Shown here in pieces: positions 1 through 6,164 of a stretch of DNA of 6,164 bases. A program made the position numbers and the translations under genes. The stretch is taken from positions 1 to 6,164 of the forward strand of contig JAUQWL010000248.1 in the NCBI GenBank assembly GCA_030835185.1. Direction: 5' to 3'. Source of the stretch: Solirubrobacterales bacterium (GTDB lineage: Bacteria > Actinomycetota > Thermoleophilia > Solirubrobacterales > 70-9). How positions within the stretch are numbered: the first letter of the stretch is position 1; each line of letters starts with the position of its first letter. The notes beneath the pieces are model-generated. The model had not been told where the DNA came from and did not search any database. It saw nothing but the letters and a program-made list of their open reading frames with translations.

Positions 1-1644
1 CGCGACATCCTGCGGATCGTCCAGGCGGTGACGATCTCCAGCCTCCTGCTGATCGTCACCTTCACCGTTGCGCAGCCGTTCGCCGACACGCTGCCACGGT
101 CGGTAGCGATGACAGATTTCCTGCTGACGATGATGCTGATCGCCGGTGCCCGCCTGGCCACCAGGCTTTTCAAGGAACGGCCGGAACGCGGGAGCCGGAT
201 CGCCCGTGGCCGCGAGGTGCTCGTCGTCGGCGCGGGCTCAGGCGGGCAGATGGTCGTGCGCGAACTGCGACTGAACCCGAACCTGGGCGAAACCGCGATC
301 GGTTTCGTCGACGATAACACCGGTATGCGCGGCATGCGCATCGAGGGAATCACCGTGCTGGGCACGACCGACGAGATCGACGTCATCCTCGACGAAACCG
401 AACCCGATCAGGTCGTGATCGCGATCCCGTCGGCGCCCGGCACCCTGAGGGCCAAAGTCGTCGCCGCCTGCCGCGACCGCCAGATTCCGGTACGCACCCT
501 GCCGACTGTCTTCGAGCTTCTGCGCGGCGGTGTCCAGCTCAGTCAGCAACTGCGCGAGGTTCAGGTCGAGGACGTACTCGGCCGGGAGCCGGTGGTGGTC
601 GAGCTCGAAAGGGTCGGCGCCTACCTCGAAGACCAGGTGGTCCTGGTCACCGGTGCAGGCGGCTCGATCGGCTCGGAACTCTGCCGTCAGATTGCCCGGG
701 TCAACCCCCGCCTGCTGGTGATGCTCGACCACGCCGAGGACAACCTGTTCCAGATCGAACGGGAGCTGGTTGCGGAACGCCATTTCAGCCGCGTGGAGGC
801 GGTACTGGCCGACTGCAAGGAAGTCGAGCGCATGTTCGAGGTGATGCAGCGCTTCCGGCCGACGGTCGTGTTTCATGCCGCCGCCTACAAGCACGTGCCG
901 TTGATGGAGAGCAACCCCCTGGAGGCGATCCGCAACAACGCGATTGCCACCAGGATCACCGCCGAAACCGCCGCCGCAGCAGGTGCCGGCCGTTTCGTCC
1001 TGATCTCGACCGACAAGGCTGTGACACCGAAGACCGTGATGGGCGCTTCGAAAGCCCTGGCCGAGTGGGCCGTCTGCTCGGCCGGTGGGCGTCATCCCGA
1101 GACCCGCTTCGTAAGCGTGAGGTTCGGCAACGTGCTCGGATCCTCCGGCAGTGTGGTGCCGATCTTCCGTCGCCAGATCGAAAAGGGTGGTCCGGTAACC
1201 GTCACCCACCCGGACATGACCCGATTCTTCATGACGATTCCGGAAGCGGTCCAACTGGTGATTCGCGCCGGCGATACGGGCAACAGCCGTGATGACGTCT
1301 TCGTACTCGACATGGGAGACCCGGTGAAGATCGTCGACCTGGCAGAGAACATGATCAAGCTGGCCGGTTTCGAACCGGAGAAGGACATTGCGATAGAGAT
1401 AACCGGAACCCGCCCGGGCGAAAAGATCCACGAGGAACTGTTCGGTGAGGACGAGCGGCCGCAGCCGACCGCTTCCAAACGAATAATGCGGGCGGTCCGG
1501 GATGAGCCGATCGAGGCAGCCTGGGTCGAGAGCACGCTGGACCGGCTCGAGCAGGTGGTGCGGACCGGCGACGAGTCCCATCTCGCCGAGACCGTGGTCA
1601 GCATCGTCAATTCGCCAGGAGTCGAAACCGCCCGGATCCCCTGA
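1..1644 (+). CDS. Membrane-bound nucleotide-sugar 4,6-dehydratase/epimerase, CapD/WbpM/FlaA1 family (5' partial)
   Basis: Likely converts a UDP-N-acetylhexosamine to a 4-keto-6-deoxy (or epimerised) sugar for surface polysaccharide; the exact substrate cannot be read from sequence. The frame is open from base 1, so the gene starts upstream. A GTG at 28 would begin inside a hydrophobic helix and is probably not the start. Numbering codons from base 1: two TM helices (about 3-24 and 37-56), the last of the usual N-terminal set; a first Rossmann domain with GAGSGG at 77-82; then the catalytic SDR domain with TGAGGSIGSE at 217-226. D338-K339 lie in STDKA. Met347 sits where classic SDRs have Tyr, followed by K351 (MGASK), as in the WbpM/CapD class. 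Further family blocks are AAAYKHVPLMES, RFGNVLGSSGSV and TGTRPGEKIHEELF. The visible 547 codons fall short of full-length relatives (roughly 600-670 aa), consistent with a missing N-terminus of some 60-100 residues. It is separated from the next gene by about 110 bp. Family assignment is secure; substrate and final product are inference. Confidence 0.93.
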   Translation, partial: RDILRIVQAVTISSLLLIVTFTVAQPFADTLPRSVAMTDFLLTMMLIAGARLATRLFKERPERGSRIARGREVLVVGAGSGGQMVVRELRLNPNLGETAIGFVDDNTGMRGMRIEGITVLGTTDEIDVILDETEPDQVVIAIPSAPGTLRAKVVAACRDRQIPVRTLPTVFELLRGGVQLSQQLREVQVEDVLGREPVVVELERVGAYLEDQVVLVTGAGGSIGSELCRQIARVNPRLLVMLDHAEDNLFQIERELVAERHFSRVEAVLADCKEVERMFEVMQRFRPTVVFHAAAYKHVPLMESNPLEAIRNNAIATRITAETAAAAGAGRFVLISTDKAVTPKTVMGASKALAEWAVCSAGGRHPETRFVSVRFGNVLGSSGSVVPIFRRQIEKGGPVTVTHPDMTRFFMTIPEAVQLVIRAGDTGNSRDDVFVLDMGDPVKIVDLAENMIKLAGFEPEKDIAIEITGTRPGEKIHEELFGEDERPQPTASKRIMRAVRDEPIEAAWVESTLDRLEQVVRTGDESHLAETVVSIVNSPGVETARIP

Positions 1645-1684
1645 TCGGGTTCCGGTCTTTCCGCAGCGTGTCGCCGTCTGGCTC

Positions 1685-1690
1685 TAACAT
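1685..1690 (+). promoter_or_regulatory. Possible -10 element (TAACAT) for the downstream four-gene operon
   Basis: TAACAT matches the actinobacterial TANNNT -10 pattern and lies in the only gap of the window, about 65-70 bases before the first gene of the overlapping cluster. No convincing -35 hexamer is seen 16-18 bases upstream (the region reads ccgcagcg). Two near-identical decamers follow directly (GCTGCGATCG at 1691-1700, GCTGCGACGG at 1701-1710, 8 of 10 identical). A six-base inverted pair (GCCGTC 1673-1678, GACGGC 1706-1711) flanks the element. Both could be chance in DNA this GC-rich. A start site near 1697 would give a leader of about 60 bases. Confidence 0.3.
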
Positions 1691-1743
1691 GCTGCGATCG
1701 GCTGCGACGGCCTCACAGTTTGCAGTGGGAGACCAGTGACCTT

Positions 1744-1748
1744 GGTGG
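1744..1748 (+). promoter_or_regulatory. Candidate ribosome binding site GGTGG for the LytR_C-domain gene
   Basis: GGTGG ends seven bases before TTG 1756, a normal Shine-Dalgarno spacing. The competing in-frame starts, TTG 1720 and GTG 1765, have no comparable purine-rich box at the right distance. A GGGAGA at 1727-1732 is purine-rich but 23 bases from TTG 1756, too far. This is the reason for choosing 1756, and the motif is weak. Confidence 0.35.
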
Positions 1749-1755
1749 CAAGACC

Positions 1756-2499
1756 TTGAAGACAGTGATCGAAACAGTCGGCCCGTATGCGGGCATGCTC
1801 GCCATGCTCGGCTTCCTGGTGGTCTCGGTGCTGCTCTTTTCGCAGGGCCGCGACCTTCGGCGCCTGCGGGAGTGGGCCGGAGGCGCACCGGAGCGGGACG
1901 CAGAAATTCGTGAAGTCAGCGAGATCGTCGCTGAAGAGCGCTCGCAGGAGCTCAAGGTCCTGGCCGAGCGGGAAGAGCGGCGCCTCCAGCGCGGGGGTGA
2001 CGGAAGCGGCGGCTTCTGGGACCGGCTCGGCCGACCCGGCAGGACGATGGCGATCATCGCCCTGGTCCTGGTTGTCGGTGCCGGAGCCGCGTATGCGGGG
2101 ACGACACTGCTCGGCGGCGAAGACGCACCGACCAAAGCCGGCAAGACCACAAAGGGTGGCGGCAACGATGGCGGCGGCGGGGCCTTGAAGCCGGCCGATA
2201 TCCGGGCCGACGTGCTGAACGGTACCGGTGGCACGGAGACGGGTCTTGCCGCAGAGTATGCGGCCGCACTCGAAGCGGCCGGATTCAAGGTCGGCGCAAC
2301 CGGTGATGCCACCTCGACTTTCGAGGAAAGCGTCGTCATGTACACACAGGGCAATGAAGCAGCGGCCAAACAGGTGGCGCGGTCGATCGGGGTCAGCGAA
2401 ACCGGCCTGATCACCAACGAGGTGGCCGACCTGACCTCCGGATCGATGGTCACAGCCGTGATCGGGGTCAATCACTCCGCGCTGCCTTCGGGCGGCTAG
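1756..2499 (+). CDS. Two-TM membrane protein with C-terminal LytR_C-type domain, no LCP domain
   Basis: Function unknown; probably an envelope protein tied to cell-wall or surface-polymer assembly. Taking TTG 1756 as residue 1 (247 aa): TM1 at about 12-29; an Arg/Glu-rich, probably helical stretch at about 31-80 (RDLRRLREWAGG at its start); TM2 at about 96-118; a Gly/Lys/Thr linker at about 120-144; then a domain at about 149-238 opening with ADVLNGTGGTETGLAAEYAA. The VLNGTG...GLA signature and following alpha/beta pattern match LytR_C (PF13399), usually found at the C-terminus of LytR-CpsA-Psr proteins. No LCP catalytic domain is present. Basic clusters after TM1 and before TM2 put the helical stretch in the cytoplasm and LytR_C outside. 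Alternative starts are TTG 1720 (259 aa, adds a hydrophilic head) and GTG 1765 (244 aa). Its stop TAG shares one base with the next gene's GTG, and it is the first gene of the overlapping cluster. Domain call is good; role is inference from context. Confidence 0.8.
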   Translation: MKTVIETVGPYAGMLAMLGFLVVSVLLFSQGRDLRRLREWAGGAPERDAEIREVSEIVAEERSQELKVLAEREERRLQRGGDGSGGFWDRLGRPGRTMAIIALVLVVGAGAAYAGTTLLGGEDAPTKAGKTTKGGGNDGGGGALKPADIRADVLNGTGGTETGLAAEYAAALEAAGFKVGATGDATSTFEESVVMYTQGNEAAAKQVARSIGVSETGLITNEVADLTSGSMVTAVIGVNHSALPSGG

Positions 2500-3101
2500 T
2501 GGCCGGTCCGGAGCTCCCCGGGCGATTTCGCTGGCTCGCCCCGATCACGATCGGACTGCTCTTCGTGCTGACCGTCGGCGCCTTCGGGCTTTCTCAGCGG
2601 CTCAAACGCGAACCTCTGGTTATCGACCGGGTTGTCTACCGCGCTGCCGGCGCCAGGGAAAACGACCCCAAGCGCACGGTGTTCACTCCCAACGGAGACT
2701 GCCGCCGGGACAGCATGCTGATCGGATTCCGCACGACCAGGTCGGACCTGGCCGACGTCGACATCATCGGCCGCGGCGAAACCCTGATCCGTCGTCTGGC
2801 CACCGACCGCTTCTTCAAGCGCTATCGGGAACACCAATTGACCTGGGACGGCCGCAAGGACAACGGCAACGTGCCACAGACCGGCGCCTTCAGGGTCAGG
2901 GTGACCATGAAGGGCCTCGACCGGATCCTCTACCTTCCCGGAAAGATCCGCCTGCACCGTTTCCCTCGCACCGACTCCGCCTGTGGAGGCGAGAGATCCG
3001 GTGGCCCGGGGGTCGAAGAGGCCGATGCGGGGCGCGCGGCCGAGTCCGATCCGACCGGTCCGTCGTCCGGCTCGGGCGACCGGTCCGGAGACAGCGGTTG
3101 A
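2499..3101 (+). CDS. Membrane-anchored protein with FlgD-like Ig domain
   Basis: No catalytic role is evident; likely a structural or binding protein on the outer face of the membrane. GTG 2499 overlaps the upstream stop by one base (TAGTG). The 200-aa product has a short basic N-terminus (GRFRW), one TM or uncleaved signal anchor at about 13-32, then a beta-rich domain at about 40-150. FTPNGDCRRDS (62-72) and LTWDGRKDNGN (114-124) followed by GAFRVRVTM are the two hallmark blocks of FlgD-like Ig modules (SPNGDG...WDGRDxNG...YxVxV). Cys68 replaces the usual second Gly of PNGDG; the only other Cys is C162. The tail (about 163-200) is low-complexity Gly/Ser/Asp/Glu and probably disordered. It is not a flagellar hook protein by context, since the neighbours are polysaccharide genes. 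Related actinobacterial proteins, as I recall them, continue into a further domain, so this one may be short. The last four bases overlap the next gene. Confidence 0.75.
   Translation: MAGPELPGRFRWLAPITIGLLFVLTVGAFGLSQRLKREPLVIDRVVYRAAGARENDPKRTVFTPNGDCRRDSMLIGFRTTRSDLADVDIIGRGETLIRRLATDRFFKRYREHQLTWDGRKDNGNVPQTGAFRVRVTMKGLDRILYLPGKIRLHRFPRTDSACGGERSGGPGVEEADAGRAAESDPTGPSSGSGDRSGDSG
3087..3090 (+). promoter_or_regulatory. Ribosome binding site GGAG deciding the TTG 3098 start
   Basis: GGAG lies seven bases upstream of TTG 3098, inside the 3' end of the FlgD-like gene. Together with the TTGA stop/start overlap it favours this rare start codon over later GTG codons that would fall within the first TM helix. 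Confidence 0.6.
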
Positions 3102-4675
3102 TCGAGTCGTTCACAGCCGTTCTTGCTGCCGTCTGTGTGGCGGTGGCGATTCTCGACCGTCCGGGTAGCCGCCGCTCGGTGGCGATGGTGCTCGCCCTCG
3201 TGCTCGCCCCGGCGCTGATCGCGGGTAACCAGTGGGAAGCCACCCAGGTGGCCGAGCTGCGCAACTCGCCCGGCCTGCTGATCGTCGCGCTGGCGGGCGT
3301 CGGCGCCGTGGTCGCCGGTCTGGCGGCGTTGCTGGACCGGCAACCGGTGCTGTTGCCGGTCCTGATCCTGATCGCCCTGCCCTTCCGGATCCCGCTGGCC
3401 GTCGGAGGCGAAGAGGCGAACCTGCTGCTGCCGCTCTACCTGGTACTGGCGGCGGGCGTGATACACGGCGTGTACAGGCAGTGGCGCCCTCGCGCCACAG
3501 CCGCGTCAGCGGAAGGCCGATCTTCCGGGGCGGGTCAGCAGCTCACTCGGGAAGCCGCCACATCGAGCGGTCCGGGCGGAGCCGCCTCCTGGCTCAAGCC
3601 GCTGCTGGCAGTGTCGGTCCTGCTCTACGCGCTCGGTCTCTTCTACTCCGACGACCGCTCTCAGGGGCTGCTCAACTTCTGCTTCTTCCTGGTCCCGTTC
3701 GCTCTGGTCTTCGTCCTGATGCTCGACGTCGAATGGAATCGGAGAACCCTGCGAACGGCGCTCTACACCGTGATCGGCCTGGCCCTGGTCTGGGCGATTG
3801 TCGGCCTGGTCGAATACCAGCTCCGTGAGCTGCTCTGGAACGAAGTGGTGATCCGTTCGAACGACTTCCACGTCTACTTCCGGGTCAACTCGCTCTTCTG
3901 GGACCCCAACGTCTACGGGCGTTACCTGGCGCTGGCGATCACGGTGGTCGCCGCGGCGCTGATCTGGGCCGGCCGGGTCCGGGAGGCTGTCGCGCTTGCC
4001 ACAGTCTCGGGAATCCTTTGGCTCGCCCTGATCACGACTTTCTCCCAGTCGAGTTTCGTCGCACTCCTCGCCGGATTGGCGACTCTGATCGCACTGCGCT
4101 GGAGCCTGAAACTCGTTCTGAGCGGGATCGGGGCCCTGGCTCTGCTGGCGTTGCTCTTCGCGGTCTTCGCCGGGGGCCTTGTGAAGCTCGACCTCGACCG
4201 GCTCAACCCGCAGACCGGCGGAAGGGCGGACCTGGTTTCCGGTGGCATCGAGCTCTTCGGCGACAAGCCCCTGGCCGGTTACGGATCGGGTTCCTTTTCG
4301 CTCTCCTTCCGGGAGCAGGTCGCCGGGCCGGACGCGCCGGTGACCGAATCCCACACCGAACCGATCACCGTCGCGGCGGAGCAGGGCCTGGTCGGCCTCG
4401 CGGTGTACTTCGCGCTGATCGTCTCCTCTCTGTTTGCGCTCGCTGCCGGAATGCGGCAGGTCATGCCCGGACTCGGAGCGAAGACGAACGGCGCGTCCGG
4501 CGATCCCGATCGAGGACCGCCCCCGGCAGCGCGAGCGGCCATCCTAGCCGCATATGTCGCCGTCCTGGTCCACACGCTGACCTATGCCGGCTATCTCGAC
4601 GACCCGGTCACCTGGGTCCTGATCGCCGTCGGCTATAGCCTCGCCTTCCCATGTCGGGCTACCTCCGCCGCCTAG
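3098..4675 (+). CDS. O-antigen ligase / polysaccharide polymerase family membrane protein (Wzy_C)
   Basis: Predicted to transfer or polymerise undecaprenyl-linked glycan on the outer face of the membrane. The 525-aa protein has about a dozen hydrophobic segments. The Wzy_C (PF04932) region spans roughly 225-450. It includes LFWDPNVYGRYLAL (266-279), a large extracytoplasmic loop with GGRADL around R376 and PLAGYGSGSF (391-400), and the ligase-type signature H419-x8-E428-x-G430-x2-G433 (SHTEPITVAAEQGLVG). WaaL, Wzy and protein O-oligosaccharyltransferases share this fold, so the acceptor cannot be told. A Gram-positive-type cell lacks lipid A-core, so polymerase or glycan-to-wall/protein transfer is more likely than true O-antigen ligation. 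A hydrophilic insert of about 40 residues (127-166, Ala/Ser/Gly/Arg-rich) sits between TM segments, and a second (about 452-478) precedes the last helices. TTG 3098 overlaps the upstream stop by four bases and has a good GGAG. Its last 25 bases overlap the flippase gene. Confidence 0.88.
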   Translation: MIESFTAVLAAVCVAVAILDRPGSRRSVAMVLALVLAPALIAGNQWEATQVAELRNSPGLLIVALAGVGAVVAGLAALLDRQPVLLPVLILIALPFRIPLAVGGEEANLLLPLYLVLAAGVIHGVYRQWRPRATAASAEGRSSGAGQQLTREAATSSGPGGAASWLKPLLAVSVLLYALGLFYSDDRSQGLLNFCFFLVPFALVFVLMLDVEWNRRTLRTALYTVIGLALVWAIVGLVEYQLRELLWNEVVIRSNDFHVYFRVNSLFWDPNVYGRYLALAITVVAAALIWAGRVREAVALATVSGILWLALITTFSQSSFVALLAGLATLIALRWSLKLVLSGIGALALLALLFAVFAGGLVKLDLDRLNPQTGGRADLVSGGIELFGDKPLAGYGSGSFSLSFREQVAGPDAPVTESHTEPITVAAEQGLVGLAVYFALIVSSLFALAAGMRQVMPGLGAKTNGASGDPDRGPPPAARAAILAAYVAVLVHTLTYAGYLDDPVTWVLIAVGYSLAFPCRATSAA

Positions 4676-6164
4676 CGAGCACCGGCGCCGCCTACACAGC
4701 GGCCAGCATCATCTCGAAGCTGATCGCCGTCGCGCTGCTTCCGCTCTACACGCGTTTCCTCACGCCGGCCGACTATGGCGCCGCCGAGGTGATGTTCGCC
4801 GCGGTCGTCGCGATCAGCATCGTGATCCGCCTCGGGGTGATCGAAGCCCTGCTGCGTTTCTATTACAGGACCGACGAAGACGCCGGGAAGGTGGTAGCCA
4901 CGTCCTTCGCTTCGCTTTTCTGGGCCGGGACGATCGCGGTGGTCGTCCTGATGCCGTTCGCCGAGCCGATCTCGGTTGCGCTGCTCGGCACCGCCGACGC
5001 GGAACTGGCGCGGGTGGCGATCGCCGGCCTCTGGGTACTCACTCTCTCCGAATACCTGCTCACCCTGTTCCGCCTCGATGAGCGGGCCCGGGCTTTCTTC
5101 TTCGTCACGATGCTCTCAGTGGCACTGACGATCCCGGTCACGATCGTGCTCGTGGTCCCACTGGACCTCGGCGCCATCGGGCTGTTGCTCGGCAGCTACG
5201 GGACCGGGATCACGATCGTCATCGGACTGATCCTGTACCACCGCAGGCGGCTGTCGCTGGTTCCGGACGTGCCGCTCTTTCGCCGCATGATGCGTTTCGG
5301 CCTGCCGACCATGCCGGCCGAGCTCTCGCTCTACTCGCTCAGCTTCGTCGACCGGATCATCATCGCCCGCTCACTCGGCCTGGCCGAGGCAGGGCTCTAC
5401 TCGCTGGCGGTGAAGGTCTCGCAGTCGGTCAATGTGCTGGTCCGCGGCTTCCAGCTTGCTTTTCCGCCGCTGGCCTACTCGATCACCGACGACGAAGAGG
5501 CCCGGCGCGCCTACTCGGCCGTGGTTACCTGGTTCGTCGTGATCATGGCCGGCGTGGTCACTTCGATCTGGCTGACCGCGCCGTGGATCGTCCGCATCTT
5601 CGCCGCTCCGGAGTATTTCGACGCCCAGGAGGCGGTCGGCCCGGTTGCTGCCGGCACCGCCCTCTACGCCCTCTACATGGTGTTGCTCGTGGTGCTCGGC
5701 CGGACCGGCCGGACCGAGTTCAACTTTCCGGCGACCCTGGCCGGGGTCGGCGCCAACATCGGACTCAACCTGCTGCTCGTCCCGATCTGGGGGATCGTCG
5801 GAGCGGGCGTCTCGCTGATCGTCTCCTACGGCGTGGTGCTGGTCCTGATGTACGTTTTCACGCAGCGCCTCTTCCCGGTGCCGTATGAGTGGGGCCGCCT
5901 GCTCAAGGTGGTCGGCTCGGCCGGAGCGATGATCGCGATCGGCCTTCTCTTCGTTCCCGACGATGGCATCGGCGCGCTCGCGATCCGTCTGCTCCTGATC
6001 GCCCTGGTTCCGCTCGCGATGATCGCCACCGGTTTCTTCAGCCAGACCGAACGGGAGTACGTGAAGCTGCTCCTACGCCCCCACGAGCTCGCTTCCCGAA
6101 TCCAGGCGGCCCGCGCCCGGGAGGCCAGGACGGAATCCAGGCAGGGTCTCTCCGAGGTCTACGA
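4651..6164 (+). CDS. Polysaccharide flippase, Wzx/MATE-like (3' partial)
   Basis: Predicted to flip undecaprenyl-diphosphate-linked oligosaccharides across the cytoplasmic membrane (MOP exporter superfamily). I translated this frame by eye from ATG 4651 to the window end: 504 codons, no stop. An in-frame TAG at 4636-4638 rules out earlier starts. The N-terminus (LASTGAAYTAASIISKLIAV, then LLPLYTRFLTPADYG at 29-43) is the classic polysaccharide-synthesis/flippase opening (PF01943/PF13440). The second half repeats it: GLPTMPAELSLYSLSFVDR (217-235), ARSLGLAEAGLYSLAVK (239-255) and GANIGLNLLLVPIWGIVGAG (367-386), typical of the C-terminal bundle (PF14667). I count about 14 hydrophobic segments, the last ending near 462, followed by a charged tail (463-504) with many Arg/Glu. 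Relatives are commonly about 450-510 aa, so little is probably missing. No clear Shine-Dalgarno precedes the ATG; the 25-base overlap with the ligase-family gene suggests translational coupling. The transported glycan cannot be predicted. Confidence 0.9.
   Translation, partial: MSGYLRRLASTGAAYTAASIISKLIAVALLPLYTRFLTPADYGAAEVMFAAVVAISIVIRLGVIEALLRFYYRTDEDAGKVVATSFASLFWAGTIAVVVLMPFAEPISVALLGTADAELARVAIAGLWVLTLSEYLLTLFRLDERARAFFFVTMLSVALTIPVTIVLVVPLDLGAIGLLLGSYGTGITIVIGLILYHRRRLSLVPDVPLFRRMMRFGLPTMPAELSLYSLSFVDRIIIARSLGLAEAGLYSLAVKVSQSVNVLVRGFQLAFPPLAYSITDDEEARRAYSAVVTWFVVIMAGVVTSIWLTAPWIVRIFAAPEYFDAQEAVGPVAAGTALYALYMVLLVVLGRTGRTEFNFPATLAGVGANIGLNLLLVPIWGIVGAGVSLIVSYGVVLVLMYVFTQRLFPVPYEWGRLLKVVGSAGAMIAIGLLFVPDDGIGALAIRLLLIALVPLAMIATGFFSQTEREYVKLLLRPHELASRIQAARAREARTESRQGLSEVY

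Noticed and set aside
238..1581. Long open frame on the minus strand (447 codons) opposite the dehydratase
   Set aside because: Its translation is His/Arg/Asp-rich with no recognisable domain, and the + strand here encodes every conserved block of the CapD family. It is a shadow of high-GC codon use.
1633..1660. Weak hairpin CCCGGAT/ATCGGG at the dehydratase stop, followed by TCTTT, considered as a terminator
   Set aside because: The stem is only six pairs with a bulge and the T-run is short and offset; not enough to call a terminator.
1689..1739. 16-codon open frame starting at ATG 1689 in the gap, a possible leader peptide
   Set aside because: The ATG overlaps the putative -10 element, has no ribosome binding site, and the peptide lacks any attenuator-like codon run.
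2158..2183. GGC-rich simple repeat
   Set aside because: It encodes the Gly-rich linker before the LytR_C domain and needs no other explanation.
2911..3168. Possible frameshift at the end of the FlgD-like gene: the +1 frame is open and reads LAPTPPVEARDP, resembling a TPP linker
   Set aside because: The annotated frame keeps better third-position GC and ends in a TTGA overlap with a well-placed GGAG for the next gene. The alternative frame would run 70 bases into the ligase gene with no recognisable domain.
3506..4354. Minus-strand open frame of 282 codons opposite the ligase-family gene
   Set aside because: Charged, repetitive composition (Gln/Asp/Glu/Arg) typical of antisense to hydrophobic GC-rich coding DNA; the + strand product has clear family motifs.

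Overview
The window is dense, high-GC coding DNA, all on the + strand. It carries five genes and one short intergenic gap of about 110 bp. GTG and TTG starts, overlapping genes, a LytR C-terminal-type domain and a FlgD-like Ig protein next to surface-polysaccharide genes suggest a high-GC actinobacterium. A Thermoleophilia/Solirubrobacterales-type organism is my best guess, from remembered protein style and not from any search.

Layout. (1) Bases 1-1644: the 3' part of a membrane-bound nucleotide-sugar dehydratase/epimerase of the CapD/WbpM/FlaA1 type, cut at its 5' end by the window edge. (2) Bases 1645-1755: the only gap, with a plausible TAACAT -10 element. (3) About 1756-2499: a two-TM protein with an extracytoplasmic LytR_C-type domain and no LCP catalytic domain. 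(4) 2499-3101: a small membrane-anchored protein with a FlgD-like Ig domain. (5) 3098-4675: a polytopic O-antigen ligase/polymerase (Wzy_C) family protein. (6) 4651-6164: a polysaccharide flippase (Wzx/MATE-like) that runs off the right edge still open.

Genes 3 to 6 are joined by overlaps of 1, 4 and 25 bases, so they look like one translationally coupled operon. The combined picture is a Wzx/Wzy-type surface polysaccharide locus. The dehydratase makes a modified UDP-sugar precursor, the flippase moves lipid-linked units outward, and the ligase-family protein polymerises or transfers them. The LytR_C and FlgD-like proteins are unassigned envelope partners, perhaps for anchoring or organising the polymer. 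These two are the least explained part of the window and the best candidates for new biology. I see no RNA genes, mobile elements, CRISPR arrays or clear terminators.
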